The notes under the pieces were generated by a model. It saw nothing but the letters and a program-made list of their open reading frames with translations. It did not search any database and was not told the DNA's origin. A DNA stretch of 64,000 nt from Ruixingdingia sedimenti (lineage in GTDB: Bacteria > Pseudomonadota > Alphaproteobacteria > Rhodobacterales > Rhodobacteraceae). The first letter of the stretch is position 1. Every line of letters starts with the position of its first letter. Position numbers and translations under genes: made by a program. Where the stretch lies: contig NZ_JAVKPH010000010.1 in the NCBI RefSeq assembly GCF_031432425.1, positions 58,744-122,743 of the forward strand. The letters are read 5' to 3'. Positions 39,036 through 47,751 of the stretch are shown piece after piece.

Positions 39036-39212
39036 TTATTGCAGACGGCGGGCGAGCAGCCAGCTGACCGGCAGCGCGGCCACCAGCCCGATCGCCGCCG
39101 CGATCACGATCGGCTCCAGCCGGTAGTGGCCGAGTACCAGCGCCACCACCACGCCGATCCCCATCAGCGTGACCGAGGCGATACTGAACAGAACCATCGT
39201 CAGACGCGACAT
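39036..39212 (-). CDS. 58-aa two-helix membrane protein
   Basis: A short protein beginning MSRLTMVLFSIASVTLMGI and ending VSWLLARRLQ. Two transmembrane helices (residues 5-27 and 34-53) are joined by a short HYRLEP turn, with a basic C-terminus. GGAG lies seven bases before the ATG. Similar proteins in Rhodobacteraceae carry the database name CTP synthetase, which cannot be right for 58 residues. Co-directional with cytochrome b561 (10-nt gap), so it may assist that complex. Confidence 0.7.
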   Translation of the reverse strand: MSRLTMVLFSIASVTLMGIGVVVALVLGHYRLEPIVIAAAIGLVAALPVSWLLARRLQ

Positions 39213-39293
39213 GAGCCGTCTCCGTTACATACACACAGGGGCGCAGCATAGGCGGGGGGCGCCAGGCCGTCCTTGACGCGGATCAACCGGGCC

Positions 39294-39800
39294 TCAGCCG
39301 CCGAGCCGGCGCAGCGCCTCCTTCAGGCGGAACCCGCGCCCGCCCGCGGCGGACCACGCCATCTGCCCGGCCCAGGCGGCAAAGAGAATCGCCGCAAGCT
39401 CCGCCCCCTTCGCGCCACCGCCGAGCCGCGCGGCCAGCGCCCCTTCCACGCCCGCGCGCCAGTCGGCGGCAAGGGAGGCGAGCGCGGGGTCCGCGGCCTC
39501 TGACGGGTCGGGCATGCCCGCCTCTGCCAGCGCCTTCAGCAGCGCCACCGCACCCTTGGCATTGGGAGGCAAGGTCGCGTCGAGCGCCAGCAACCGCGCC
39601 TGCCGCCCGGCCCAGGCATGGGCGCGCGCATCGCGGATCATCCCCGCGACCGAGCCATGCCGCTGCACCAGCGACGACGCCGCCAGCCCCGCCCCGGCGG
39701 CAACCGCCCCGAAGGTCACGGCCTTTTCGCCCCCGGCATACAGAAGCGACAGGACCATATCGAAAACAACGGCATCAGGTACGGAACGCGGACGGGCCAT
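39294..39800 (-). CDS. TetR-family-like transcriptional regulator
   Basis: 168 aa. The first 50 residues fit a TetR-type DNA-binding domain (FDMVLSLLYAGGEKAVTFGAVAAGAGLAASSLVQRHGSVAGM split over residues 13-54, with the helix-turn-helix at GAVAAGAGLAASSLVQRHG). The C-terminal half is helical and Ala-rich. Its target is unknown. The leader is unusually AT-rich: TATGGTATACTC abuts the ATG, including a GTATAC palindrome, which could be an autoregulatory operator or a leaderless promoter. Confidence 0.78.
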   Translation of the reverse strand: MARPRSVPDAVVFDMVLSLLYAGGEKAVTFGAVAAGAGLAASSLVQRHGSVAGMIRDARAHAWAGRQARLLALDATLPPNAKGAVALLKALAEAGMPDPSEAADPALASLAADWRAGVEGALAARLGGGAKGAELAAILFAAWAGQMAWSAAGGRGFRLKEALRRLGG

Positions 39801-40015
39801 GAGTATACCATAACCACTTTCCACGCCGCCGCACAGCCCCGTCGGGCGGGGATTGCGGGCCTGTATCGGGGTTTCGGGCGATAGGACGCGGGCAGGCGGG
39901 GGCCAGCCCCAGATCGGCCGGGTCTGGCTGGAACGCGCGGCGCCCCCGGGATCCGTCTGGACGGAAAGGGAAGCGGGCGCCTTTCCGGCTGGACGACGCC
40001 GCGGGCCCGTGCGGG

Positions 40016-40639
40016 TCAGCGGCGCGGCGGGCGGGGGCGGTAGGCCGGCAGTTTCCAGCCGAAAACCAGACTGCCCGCGCGCAGGGCCAGTGTCACCGCG
40101 GCGCAAGCGATCAGCGCCGCGCGCTGGTCGAGCCCGGCGGCCAGCGCCAGCACCGCCGCCAGCGCACCGGCAAAGGCGGCGGTCACGTAAAGCTCGCCCG
40201 CGCGCAGCACCAAGGGCACCTCGTTGCAGACGACATCGCGCATCAGCCCGCCGAAACAGCCCGTCGCCACCCCCATCATCAGCAGAACCGGCCAGCCCTG
40301 CCCCTGCGCCAGCGCCACGCCCACCCCGGCAGGCACCGCCACCGCCAGCGCGCAGGCGTCGAGCCACAACAGCGCCCGGTAGCGGCTTTCCAGCAGATGC
40401 GCGGTGAAGAACACGATGACCGCCGCGATGGCCGCCAGCCCGATCATCTGCGGCCGTGCGACCCAGAACACCGCGCCCTGCCCCAGCACCAGATCGCGCA
40501 ACGTGCCGCCGCCCACCGCCGTGAGGCTGGCCAGGAACACGAAGCCGACCAGATCCAGTTGCGCCCGGCTGGCCGCCAGCGCGCCGGTCAGCGCAAAGAC
40601 GAAGACCGATGCAAGCTCCAGCAGCGCGACAAGGGTCAT
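40016..40639 (-). CDS. trimeric intracellular cation channel (TRIC/YadS) family protein
   Basis: 207 aa, seven predicted helices arranged as two repeats of three plus one. Both repeats carry the family glycine motif: GGGTLRDLVLG near residue 45 and GGLMRDVVCNEVP near residue 130. Bacterial members conduct K+/Na+. The ATG overlaps the rnhA stop by four bases (ATGA), so it is translated with rnhA. Confidence 0.93.
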   Translation of the reverse strand: MTLVALLELASVFVFALTGALAASRAQLDLVGFVFLASLTAVGGGTLRDLVLGQGAVFWVARPQMIGLAAIAAVIVFFTAHLLESRYRALLWLDACALAVAVPAGVGVALAQGQGWPVLLMMGVATGCFGGLMRDVVCNEVPLVLRAGELYVTAAFAGALAAVLALAAGLDQRAALIACAAVTLALRAGSLVFGWKLPAYRPRPPRR

Positions 40640-41097
40640 TTCTTCGCCGGCTTGAACGGGGCCATGCCCGCGCGGGCGAGTTCGTCGGCGCGCTCGTTCT
40701 CGGCATGGCCGGCATGGCCCTTGATCCATTTCCAGACGACGCGGTGCTGGCGCTGCGCCGCGTCCAGCCGCTGCCACAGGTCCACGTTCTTCACCGGCTT
40801 GCCGTCCGAGGTGCGCCAGCCGTTGCGCTTCCACCCGTGGATCCACTGGCTGACGCCGTTCTTCACATAGGCGCTGTCGGTCACTACCGTGATCGCCGAG
40901 GGCCGCGCCAGCGCCTCCAGCGCGGAAATCGCCGCCAGCAGTTCCATCCGGTTGTTGGTGGTGTCCGCCTCGCCGCCCGAAAGGGTGCGTTCGCGCAGCA
41001 CCGCCTCGCCCTCGCGCGCCAGCAGCAGGACGCCCCAGCCTCCGGGGCCGGGATTGCCGGAGCAGGCTCCGTCGGTATAGGCGAAAAGATCTGGCAT
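40636..41097 (-). CDS. rnhA: ribonuclease HI
   Basis: 153 aa. Degrades the RNA strand of RNA-DNA hybrids. Catalytic residues are Asp9 (YTDGACSGNPGPGGWG), Glu52 (NNRMEL), Asp74 (VTDSAYVKNG) and the C-terminal Asp in HAGHAENERADELA, with the catalytic His loop. Length and motifs are those of the E. coli enzyme. Confidence 0.97.
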   Translation of the reverse strand: MPDLFAYTDGACSGNPGPGGWGVLLLAREGEAVLRERTLSGGEADTTNNRMELLAAISALEALARPSAITVVTDSAYVKNGVSQWIHGWKRNGWRTSDGKPVKNVDLWQRLDAAQRQHRVVWKWIKGHAGHAENERADELARAGMAPFKPAKK

Positions 41098-41205
41098 GGT
41101 GGCGCAGGGCTATGCGATCGCGGCGCGGGGCGCAAGCGGTTGGGGCGGCGCCGGGGGCCTACCCGGGCTTCCCTTCCCCCGGGAGTTGGGCGCGCGTCCA
41201 GGTGG

Positions 41206-41292
41206 GCGCCGGGGGCCAGCCCCGCGCCGGCTGGTTCTCGAACCAGTGGCGCACCAGCCGGCGCCCCCGGGATATTTTTGGACAGAAAATGA
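41206..41292 (+). repeat. 87-nt intergenic repeat, long multi-hairpin form, copy 6
   Basis: Contains GGGGC-CA-GCCCC, a perfect 10-bp pair GCCGGCTGGT (41226-41235) / ACCAGCCGGC (41253-41262), and inside it the competing hairpin CTGGTT-CTCG-AACCAG (41231-41246). It ends GGATATTTTTGGACAGAAAA. The alternative pairings make it a switch-like or cloverleaf-like element. Copy 8 matches it at nearly every position. Confidence 0.85.
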
Positions 41293-41320
41293 GGAAAGGC
41301 AGGATCTTGGGCGCAACCCT

Positions 41321-41362
41321 GTTCATTTTCTGTCCGCAAATATCCCCGCCGGAGGCGCAGCC
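41321..41362 (-). repeat. intergenic repeat, copy 7 (ispH 3' side)
   Basis: On the minus strand: GCGCCTCCGGCGGGG followed by the tail GGATATTTGCGGACAGAAAA. The tail forms a 23-bp inverted repeat with copy 6 (two mismatches), separated by 30 nt. Sense orientation, 50 nt after the ispH stop. Confidence 0.8.
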
Positions 41363-41411
41363 ATCCGCCGGGCCGAAGGCCGGGAGAGCGCGCGGGATCC
41401 GTAGGCCGGGG

Positions 41412-42365
41412 CTATGCCCCGGCTTCGCGCAGCAGGCGGGGGACCTTGAATTCCACCCGTTCCACCGCCGTCTCGACCAGTTCGCGCGTCAGGTCGTAGC
41501 GGGCGGCGAAGGCGTCGATGACCTCGTTCACCAGCACCTCGGGGGCCGAGGCCCCCGCCGTCAGCCCCACCGCGCGCGCGCCGTCCAGCGCGCGCCAGTC
41601 GATGTCGGCGGCGCGCTGGACCAGTTGCGCATAGCCGCAGCCCGCCGCCCGCCCGACCTCGACCAGCCGGCGGGAGTTCGAGGAATTCGGCGCGCCGATG
41701 ACCAGCAGCGCGTCGATCCGCGGCGCGATGGCCTTCACCGCCTCCTGCCGGTTGGTGGTGGCATAGCAGATGTCCTCCTTCCCCGGGCCCATGATGGCGG
41801 GGAAGCGGGCGCGCAGGGCGGCGACGATCGCCGCCGTGTCGTCGACCGACAGCGTCGTCTGGGTGATGAAGGCCAGCCGCGCGGGGTCGCGCACCCGAAG
41901 GGTCGCCACATCGGCCACGGTTTCGACCAGCAGCACCTCGCCCTCGGGCAGCTGTCCCATCGTGCCCACGGTTTCGGGATGGCCGGCATGGCCGATCATC
42001 ACCAGTTGCAGGCCCTGTTCGTGGTGCCGCTGCGCCTCGATATGCACTTTGGTGACAAGGGGGCAGGTCGCGTCCACCGCGATCATGTGGCGGCGCGCGG
42101 CCTCTGCCGGCACGGCCTTGGGCACGCCATGGGCGGAAAAGACCACCGGGCGGTCGTCGGGGCAGTCGTCCAGTTCCTCGACGAACACCGCGCCCTGCGC
42201 GCGCAGGGCGTCCACCACGAACTTGTTGTGCACGATCTCGTGGCGGACATAGACCGGCGCGCCCCATTTCTGCAACGCCATCTCGACGATGCGGATCGCG
42301 CGGTCCACACCGGCGCAGAACCCGCGCGGGGCGGCGAGGTAGAGTGTCAGGGGCGGCAGGCTCAT
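41412..42365 (-). CDS. ispH: 4-hydroxy-3-methylbut-2-enyl diphosphate reductase
   Basis: 317 aa Fe-S enzyme, last step of the MEP isoprenoid pathway (HMBPP to IPP and DMAPP). Three cluster cysteines are visible: Cys17 (APRGFCAGVDRAI), the one in VDATCPLVTK (near residue 100), and the one in DICYATTNRQEAV (near residue 199). Catalytic motifs FSAHGVP, GHAGHPET and APNSSNSRRL are present. Confidence 0.97.
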   Translation of the reverse strand: MSLPPLTLYLAAPRGFCAGVDRAIRIVEMALQKWGAPVYVRHEIVHNKFVVDALRAQGAVFVEELDDCPDDRPVVFSAHGVPKAVPAEAARRHMIAVDATCPLVTKVHIEAQRHHEQGLQLVMIGHAGHPETVGTMGQLPEGEVLLVETVADVATLRVRDPARLAFITQTTLSVDDTAAIVAALRARFPAIMGPGKEDICYATTNRQEAVKAIAPRIDALLVIGAPNSSNSRRLVEVGRAAGCGYAQLVQRAADIDWRALDGARAVGLTAGASAPEVLVNEVIDAFAARYDLTRELVETAVERVEFKVPRLLREAGA

Positions 42366-42431
42366 GCGGGACCTCGTGTTTCGCGCGCCCAGAGGTATGC
42401 CGAAGCGGCGCGCAGGTCCAGCCCGCCGCCC

Positions 42432-42998
42432 TCAGGGCGGGGCGTTGCGCGCGGCATCGCGCCAGCGGGCGGAGAAGAGCTTCATGTCCTCCTCGTCCAC
42501 GAAGGCGTGATGCGGCAGGATCAGCACCTGTTCGCCCGCGTCGAGGAACAGCCGTTCCGGCGTGGTCACGATCTGGCGGATGGCCCGCGCGGGGATCACC
42601 TGCGCCCGGTCGGGCGCGGCTTCCGGCCAGACGGTCAGCGCGTCGGCCTCGCCCCCGGCCTCGCAGACCATGTCCACCTCTGCCGGTACACGCAGCAGCG
42701 CGCGGCGCTGCATGTCGCGCGCCAGCAGGTATTGCGCCAGCACGAAGGCCGTGACCGAGGCCGCCAGCGCCACACCGATCTGGATGCCCACGCCGACCTC
42801 GAGGTTCATCATCACCGCGTAGGACAGGCCGACGGCGATCCACGGCGCCATCCGTCCCAGCCGCACCTTTTTGGTGGGCGCGGCCTGCATGTGTTCCCAC
42901 GCCAGCGCGTCCAGCGGCTTCAGCCGGTAACGCAGCACCCGCGGCGGCGGCACGGCGCGCGCGTCGCCGTCCCGGCCCGCTTCCTGATCCGCGGCCAT
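42432..42998 (-). CDS. YcxB-like membrane protein
   Basis: 188 aa. Two hydrophobic segments (about residues 50-66 and 73-92), then a C-terminal soluble domain ending TPERLFLDAGEQVLILPHHAFVDEEDMKLF (split over residues 145-178), the pattern of YcxB-type C-terminal domains. Function unknown. Its ATG overlaps the stop of the NYN gene by one base (TGATG), so the two are co-translated. Confidence 0.75.
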   Translation of the reverse strand: MAADQEAGRDGDARAVPPPRVLRYRLKPLDALAWEHMQAAPTKKVRLGRMAPWIAVGLSYAVMMNLEVGVGIQIGVALAASVTAFVLAQYLLARDMQRRALLRVPAEVDMVCEAGGEADALTVWPEAAPDRAQVIPARAIRQIVTTPERLFLDAGEQVLILPHHAFVDEEDMKLFSARWRDAARNAPP

Positions 42999-43579
42999 CA
43001 GGTTTCGACCGTCGCCTCGGGTTCGCGTTCCACCCGCGGTTCGCGCGGTTCGCGCGGCGGGCGGCCGATGACCTCGCGCAACTCGTCGAGTTCGATGAAG
43101 TTGTCGGCCTGGCGGCGCAGTTCATCGGCGATCATCGGCGGCTGGCTGCGGATCGTGGACACGACCGACACCCGCACCCCCTGCCGTTGCAGGCTTTCCA
43201 CCAGCGGCTTGAAGTCGCCGTCGCCGGAAAACAGCACGATATGGTCCACCCGCGGCGCAAGTTCCATCGCATCGACGGTCAGTTCGATGTCCATGTTGCC
43301 CTTGACCTTCCGGCGGCCCTGGCTGTCGGTGTATTCCTTGGCCGGTTTCGTGACCATGGCGAAGCCGTTGTAGTGCAGCCAGTCGACCAGCGGCCGGATG
43401 GGCGAGTATTCCTCGTTTTCCAGCAGCGCGGTGTAGTAGAACGCCCGCACCAGTTTGCCCCGGCGCATGAACTCCTGCCGCAGAAGTTTGTAGTCGATGT
43501 CGAAGCCGAGGGCCCGTGCCGCCGCGTAAAGGTTGGACCCGTCGATGAACAACGCCAACCGGTCGTCCTTGTAAAACAT
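42998..43579 (-). CDS. NYN (LabA/DUF88) domain protein, putative ribonuclease
   Basis: 193 aa. The NYN PIN-like fold shows LALFIDGSNLYAAARALG (residues 8-25, first catalytic Asp), KGNMDIELTVDAMELA (near residue 100) and HIVLFSGDGDFKPLVESLQ (near residue 120, the DGDF motif). These conserved acids imply metal-dependent RNA cleavage. The C-terminal 25 residues are an Arg/Glu/Pro repeat (PPREPREPRVEREPE). Start ATG 43579 follows GGAAGGA. Confidence 0.92.
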   Translation of the reverse strand: MFYKDDRLALFIDGSNLYAAARALGFDIDYKLLRQEFMRRGKLVRAFYYTALLENEEYSPIRPLVDWLHYNGFAMVTKPAKEYTDSQGRRKVKGNMDIELTVDAMELAPRVDHIVLFSGDGDFKPLVESLQRQGVRVSVVSTIRSQPPMIADELRRQADNFIELDELREVIGRPPREPREPRVEREPEATVET

Positions 43580-43727
43580 GTCAAATCCTTCCAAAATCGT
43601 AACCGGCTGACAGGCTCCGTGAGTGAGAGGGCTGCTCTGCGCAACGCAAGACCGGTGTGTGAACGGTATGTAAGACAACCGTGACGAAGCTCAATCGACC
43701 TCATACGAAAGTGTTTGGAAATTGCAC

Positions 43728-44312
43728 ATGCGGTATGGCAGCGCATTGATCGCGCTCGGTGCGAATCTGCCCCATGCGGGGCGCACGCCGGCGCAGACGC
43801 TGCGCGCCGCGCTGGCGGCGTTGCGGGATGCGGGCTTTGTCCACCTGCGGGAAAGCGCGCTTTACGCCACCCCCTGTTTTCCGCCCGGCGCGGGCCCCGA
43901 TTATGTGAATGCCTGTGCGGTGGCGGACTGGGCGGGGGACGCCGCGGCGGCGCTGGCGGCGCTGCATGGGGTCGAGGCCGCGTTCGGGCGGAGCCGGGCG
44001 GAGCGGTGGGGGATGCGGACGCTGGACCTCGATCTGATCGCGCTGGACGATGCCGTGCTGCCCGACCGCGCGACCTGGGCGCATTGGGCGGGCCTGCCCC
44101 CGGCGGAACAGGCCCGCGCGGCGCCCGACCGGCTGGTCCTGCCGCATCCGCGGCTGGCGGACCGGGCCTTCGTGCTGGTGCCGCTGGCCGAGGTGGCCCC
44201 CCTCTGGCGCCATCCGGTCACGGGGCGGACGGTGGCCGGGATGCTGGCCGCCCTGCCCGCCGCCGACCGCGCCGCGGTGGTGCCGATCGGCCCCCGGATC
44301 GCCCCGAAGTGA
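43728..44312 (+). CDS. folK: 2-amino-4-hydroxy-6-hydroxymethyldihydropteridine pyrophosphokinase
   Basis: 194 aa. Makes the pyrophosphorylated pterin for folate synthesis. HPPK signatures: ALIALGANLPHAG (residues 6-18), SALYATPCFPPG (near 44), and RWGMRTLDLDLIALDD (near 88), followed by LPHPRLADRAFVLVPLAEVAP. ATG 43728 chosen; an in-frame TTG two codons upstream is possible. Divergent from the NYN gene. Confidence 0.95.
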   Translation: MRYGSALIALGANLPHAGRTPAQTLRAALAALRDAGFVHLRESALYATPCFPPGAGPDYVNACAVADWAGDAAAALAALHGVEAAFGRSRAERWGMRTLDLDLIALDDAVLPDRATWAHWAGLPPAEQARAAPDRLVLPHPRLADRAFVLVPLAEVAPLWRHPVTGRTVAGMLAALPAADRAAVVPIGPRIAPK

Positions 44313-44333
44313 CCGGCGCAGGGCGTTATCCGC

Positions 44334-44362
44334 TTGTCAAGCCCCCCTGTCCGTCCTAGATA
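44334..44362 (+). promoter_or_regulatory. rpoZ operon promoter
   Basis: TTGTCA (44334-44339), 17-bp spacer, TAGATA (44357-44362). The predicted start is about 25 nt before the rpoZ ATG, and GGAAGGA (44383-44389) is the ribosome site. Good candidate for the main promoter of the long rpoZ-recO gene run. Confidence 0.7.
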
Positions 44363-44395
44363 GACGGCTCTTGCCTCCACATGGAAGGATGACCG

Positions 44396-44749
44396 ATGGC
44401 CCGCGTGACGGTCGAAGATTGCGTTGACAAGGTTCCGAACCGGTTCGAGCTGGTGTTGCTGGCATCCCACCGCGCGCGCGAGATCGCGGCGGGTTCGCCC
44501 CTGACGGTGGACCGTGACAAGGACAAGAACTCGGTCGTGTCGCTGCGCGAGATCGCCGAGGAAACCCAGGGCGCCGATTCGCTGCGCGAACGGCTGATCG
44601 CCAGCCTGCAGACCCAGATCGAGGTCGACGAGCCCGAGGACGACCAGATGGCGCTGCTGATGGGCGCCGAGATGGACCGCCCGGTGCAGGACGACATGTC
44701 GGAAGAACGCATGCTGCGCATGCTGATGGAAGCCCAGGGCCAGGGCTGA
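44396..44749 (+). CDS. rpoZ: RNA polymerase omega subunit
   Basis: 117 aa. MARVTVEDCVDKVPNRFELV and the omega core ASHRAREIAAGSPLTVDRDKD... are typical; it helps beta' assembly and forms part of the ppGpp site 1. The tail is acidic. It is followed 31 nt later by the ppGpp synthetase gene, as usual. Confidence 0.97.
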   Translation: MARVTVEDCVDKVPNRFELVLLASHRAREIAAGSPLTVDRDKDKNSVVSLREIAEETQGADSLRERLIASLQTQIEVDEPEDDQMALLMGAEMDRPVQDDMSEERMLRMLMEAQGQG

Positions 44750-44780
44750 GAACGGGGCCGCGGGGCCGGTACGGTGTGCG

Positions 44781-46895
44781 ATGATCGACGTTGAAGACCT
44801 CATCGCGCTTGTCCGCAACTACAACCCGCGTACCAATGACGACCTGATCCGCCGCGCCTACGACTATGGCCGGCGGATGCACGAAGGCCAGTTCCGCCAG
44901 TCGGGCGAGCCCTATTTCACCCATCCCGTCGCCGTCGCCGCGATCCTTACGGAAATGCGGCTGGACGATGCGACCATCGTGACGGCGCTGCTGCACGACA
45001 CGATCGAGGATACGAAATCCACCTATACCGAGGTCGAACAGAAGTTCGGCCCCGAGGTCGCGGAACTGGTGGATGGCGTCACCAAGCTGACCAACCTGCA
45101 ACTGTCCTCGGCGCAGTCGAAACAGTCGGAAAACTTCCGCAAGCTGTTCTTCGCCATGTCCAAGGACCTGCGGGTGATCCTGGTCAAGCTGGCCGACCGG
45201 CTGCACAACATGCGCACGATCAAGAGCATGCGGCCCGAAAAGCAGGCCCAGAAGGCGCGCGAGACGATGGAGATCTATGCGCCGCTGGCCGGCCGCATGG
45301 GCATGCAGTGGATGCGCGAGGAACTGGAGGACCTGTCCTTCCGCGTGCTGAACCCCGAGGCGCGCAATTCCATCCTGCGCCGCTTCGTCACGCTGCAACG
45401 CGAATCGGGCGACGTGATTCCGAAAATCACCGCCGACATCCGGCTGGAACTGGACCGCGCGGGGATCGAGGCCGACGTCTACGGCCGCGCGAAAAAGCCC
45501 TATTCGATCTGGCGCAAGATGCAGGAAAAGGATCTGGCCTTTTCCCGCCTGTCCGACATCTACGGCTTCCGCATCATCACGCGCAGCGTGGCGGACTGCT
45601 ATCGCATCCTCGGCGTGATCCACCAGCGCTGGCGCGCGGTGCCGGGGCGGTTCAAGGACTACATCAGCCAGCCCAAGTCGAACGGCTACCGTTCCATCCA
45701 CGCCACCGTGTCGGGCCGCGACGGCAAGCGGGTCGAGGTGCAGATCCGCACGCGCGAGATGCACGAGGTCGCAGAGGCCGGGGTGGCCGCGCACTGGTCC
45801 TACCGCGACGGGGTGCGCAGCCTGAACCCCTTTGCCGTCGATCCGGCGAAATGGATCACCACGCTGACCGAACGCTTCGACGAGGGGGACCACGACGAAT
45901 TCCTCGAACATGTGAAGCTCGAGATGTATTCGGACCAGGTGTTCTGCTTCACCCCCAAGGGCGATGTGGTGCAGCTGCCGCGCGGGGCGACGCCGCTGGA
46001 TTACGCCTATGCGATCCACACCCGCATCGGCAACGCCTGCGTGTCGGCCAAGGTGGACGGCATCCGGGTGCCGCTGTGGACGCGGCTGCGCAACGGCCAG
46101 TCGGTGGAAATCATCACCGCCGAGGGCCAGCGCCCGCAGGCAAGCTGGATCGACATCGTGGTCACGGGCCGCGCCAAGGCCGCCATCCGCAAATCCCTGC
46201 GCGAGGAAGACCGCAGCCGGTTCATCAAGCTCGGCCGCGAACTGGCGCGCGTGACCTTCGAACGCTTCGGCAAGAAGGCGACCGACAAGGCGTTGCAGAC
46301 CGCGGCCCGCACGCTCGGCCTGCCGGGGGAAGAGGAACTGCTGGCCCGCGTGGGGTCGGCAGAGATCAGCGCGCAGCAGGTGGTGGAACTGCTCTACCCC
46401 GACCTGACCGCCCCGCAGGACGAGGTGGATGCCGCCCGCCCCGTCATGGGCCTGCCCGAGGATCTGCCCTTCCGCCGCGCCGCCTGTTGCCAGCCGCTGC
46501 CGGGCGAGCGCATCGTGGGCATCACCTATCGCGGCAAGGGCGTCGTCGCCCATGCCATCGACTGCCCGGCGCTGGCCGAGGTCGAGGACCAGCCCGAACG
46601 CTGGATCGACCTGCACTGGCAGTCGGGCAAGCATGCGGCGGTCAATACGGTCAGCCTGGACCTGACGATCCTCAACGCCCATGGCGTTCTGGGGCGCGTC
46701 TGCACGCTGATCGGCGACCGCAAGGCCAATATCTCGGACCTGCGGTTCGTGGACCGCAAGCCGGATTACTACCGCATCACCGCGGATGTGGACCTGCGCG
46801 ATATCGAGCATCTGCACAACGTGATGACGGCGCTGGAGGCCGAAACCGACGTGGCGCGCGTGTCCCGGCTGCGGGACATGCACCGCAAGCCCTGA
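44781..46895 (+). CDS. rsh: bifunctional (p)ppGpp synthetase/hydrolase Rsh
   Basis: 704 aa, single RelA/SpoT homologue. HD hydrolase domain at about residues 45-150 (YFTHPVAVAAIL, ALLHDTIEDT); synthetase domain at about 240-350 (IYGFRIITRSVADCYRIL, FKDYISQPKSNGYRSIHATV); TGS domain near 390-450 (VVQLPRGATPLDYAYAIHT); C-terminal ACT domain (VNTVSLDLTILNAHGVLGRV). Both catalytic halves look intact. Controls the stringent response. Confidence 0.97.
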   Translation: MIDVEDLIALVRNYNPRTNDDLIRRAYDYGRRMHEGQFRQSGEPYFTHPVAVAAILTEMRLDDATIVTALLHDTIEDTKSTYTEVEQKFGPEVAELVDGVTKLTNLQLSSAQSKQSENFRKLFFAMSKDLRVILVKLADRLHNMRTIKSMRPEKQAQKARETMEIYAPLAGRMGMQWMREELEDLSFRVLNPEARNSILRRFVTLQRESGDVIPKITADIRLELDRAGIEADVYGRAKKPYSIWRKMQEKDLAFSRLSDIYGFRIITRSVADCYRILGVIHQRWRAVPGRFKDYISQPKSNGYRSIHATVSGRDGKRVEVQIRTREMHEVAEAGVAAHWSYRDGVRSLNPFAVDPAKWITTLTERFDEGDHDEFLEHVKLEMYSDQVFCFTPKGDVVQLPRGATPLDYAYAIHTRIGNACVSAKVDGIRVPLWTRLRNGQSVEIITAEGQRPQASWIDIVVTGRAKAAIRKSLREEDRSRFIKLGRELARVTFERFGKKATDKALQTAARTLGLPGEEELLARVGSAEISAQQVVELLYPDLTAPQDEVDAARPVMGLPEDLPFRRAACCQPLPGERIVGITYRGKGVVAHAIDCPALAEVEDQPERWIDLHWQSGKHAAVNTVSLDLTILNAHGVLGRVCTLIGDRKANISDLRFVDRKPDYYRITADVDLRDIEHLHNVMTALEAETDVARVSRLRDMHRKP

Positions 46896-46919
46896 GGCCC
46901 GGGCCGGAAGGAGGCGGGG

Positions 46920-47705
46920 GTGGTGTTCAAGCGACGCGACGCGCGGCCCTGGCCCCGTATCGCCATCGAGTTCTTCTATCCCCGGGGCGGGTGGAAACGC
47001 GCGGCCTGGTACATCACCTACCGGCTGCAACGCCTGCCCGATTCGCCCGAACGCATCGCGCGCGGGATCTTTGCGGGGGTGTTCATTTCCTTCACGCCCT
47101 TCTTCGGCTTTCACTTCATCGGGGCGGCGCTGATCGCCTTCGTCATCCGCGGCAATATCCTGGCCGCGCTGCTGGCGACCTTTGCCGGCAACCCTATGAC
47201 GACGCCGATCATCGCCATCACCGCGGTCGAGCTTGGTCACCGGATGCTGGGGATCACGACGCCGCTGGACGTGCATGTGATCGTCCACGCCTTTTCCGGC
47301 GCGGGGAAGGAATTGTGGCGCAACCTGCTGTCGCCCTTCACCGAGGACACCGCGCAATGGGGCAATCTGGGGAATTTCTTCCGCACGATCTATCTGCCCT
47401 ACATGGTGGGGGGCGTCCTGCCCGGGCTGGCGGTCAGCACGGTGTTCTATTATGGATCCCTGCCGCTGATCCGCGCCTATCAGCGCCTGCGCCTGCGGCA
47501 AAAGGCCGAACGGGCCGAACGCCGTCTGGCCGCCCGCGCCGCCGCCCGCGCGCAGGCAGAGGCGCAGGACTGGGAGGAACTGACCGAAGGGCCCATGCCC
47601 CCCGCCCCGCCCACGCCCGACGACCCGGGCGTGGCAGGGCCGGAGGCGCCATTCGCCGCACCCGACCCGCGCAATCCGGCTGACGCCGCCGGCCGAAGCG
47701 GCTAG
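46920..47705 (+). CDS. DUF2062 membrane protein
   Basis: 261 aa from GTG 46920 behind GGAAGGAGG. The DUF2062 core lies at about residues 40-195: IARGIFAGVFISFTPFFGFH, an AxFAGNPMTTP motif and a third helix near 175. The tail (residues 190-261) is Arg/Ala then Pro-rich. Function unknown; fixed neighbour of rsh and pdxJ in Rhodobacteraceae by my recollection. Confidence 0.9.
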   Translation: MVFKRRDARPWPRIAIEFFYPRGGWKRAAWYITYRLQRLPDSPERIARGIFAGVFISFTPFFGFHFIGAALIAFVIRGNILAALLATFAGNPMTTPIIAITAVELGHRMLGITTPLDVHVIVHAFSGAGKELWRNLLSPFTEDTAQWGNLGNFFRTIYLPYMVGGVLPGLAVSTVFYYGSLPLIRAYQRLRLRQKAERAERRLAARAAARAQAEAQDWEELTEGPMPPAPPTPDDPGVAGPEAPFAAPDPRNPADAAGRSG

Positions 47706-47751
47706 CCTTGCGGCGATTCCCGCCGCCGTCCCAGAGAACCCCGGAGCCCCG

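Larger units (their letters stand above)
41098..41411. other. 314-nt gene-free spacer between rnhA and ispH, filled by repeats
   Basis: No plausible gene. It holds two inverted copies of the intergenic repeat family (41206-41292 and 41321-41362), plus a further GC-rich hairpin-prone block at about 41140-41185 (CCGGG...CCCGG blocks). The 30 nt between the two tails are ordinary sequence. Confidence 0.7.

Noticed and set aside
41231..41246. GGTTCTCGAACC in the long repeats looks like a tRNA T-arm, suggesting a tRNA fragment or attachment site
   Set aside because: The stem belongs to a repeated module found three times with a compensatory change, no acceptor or anticodon arm is present, and no integrase gene is near.
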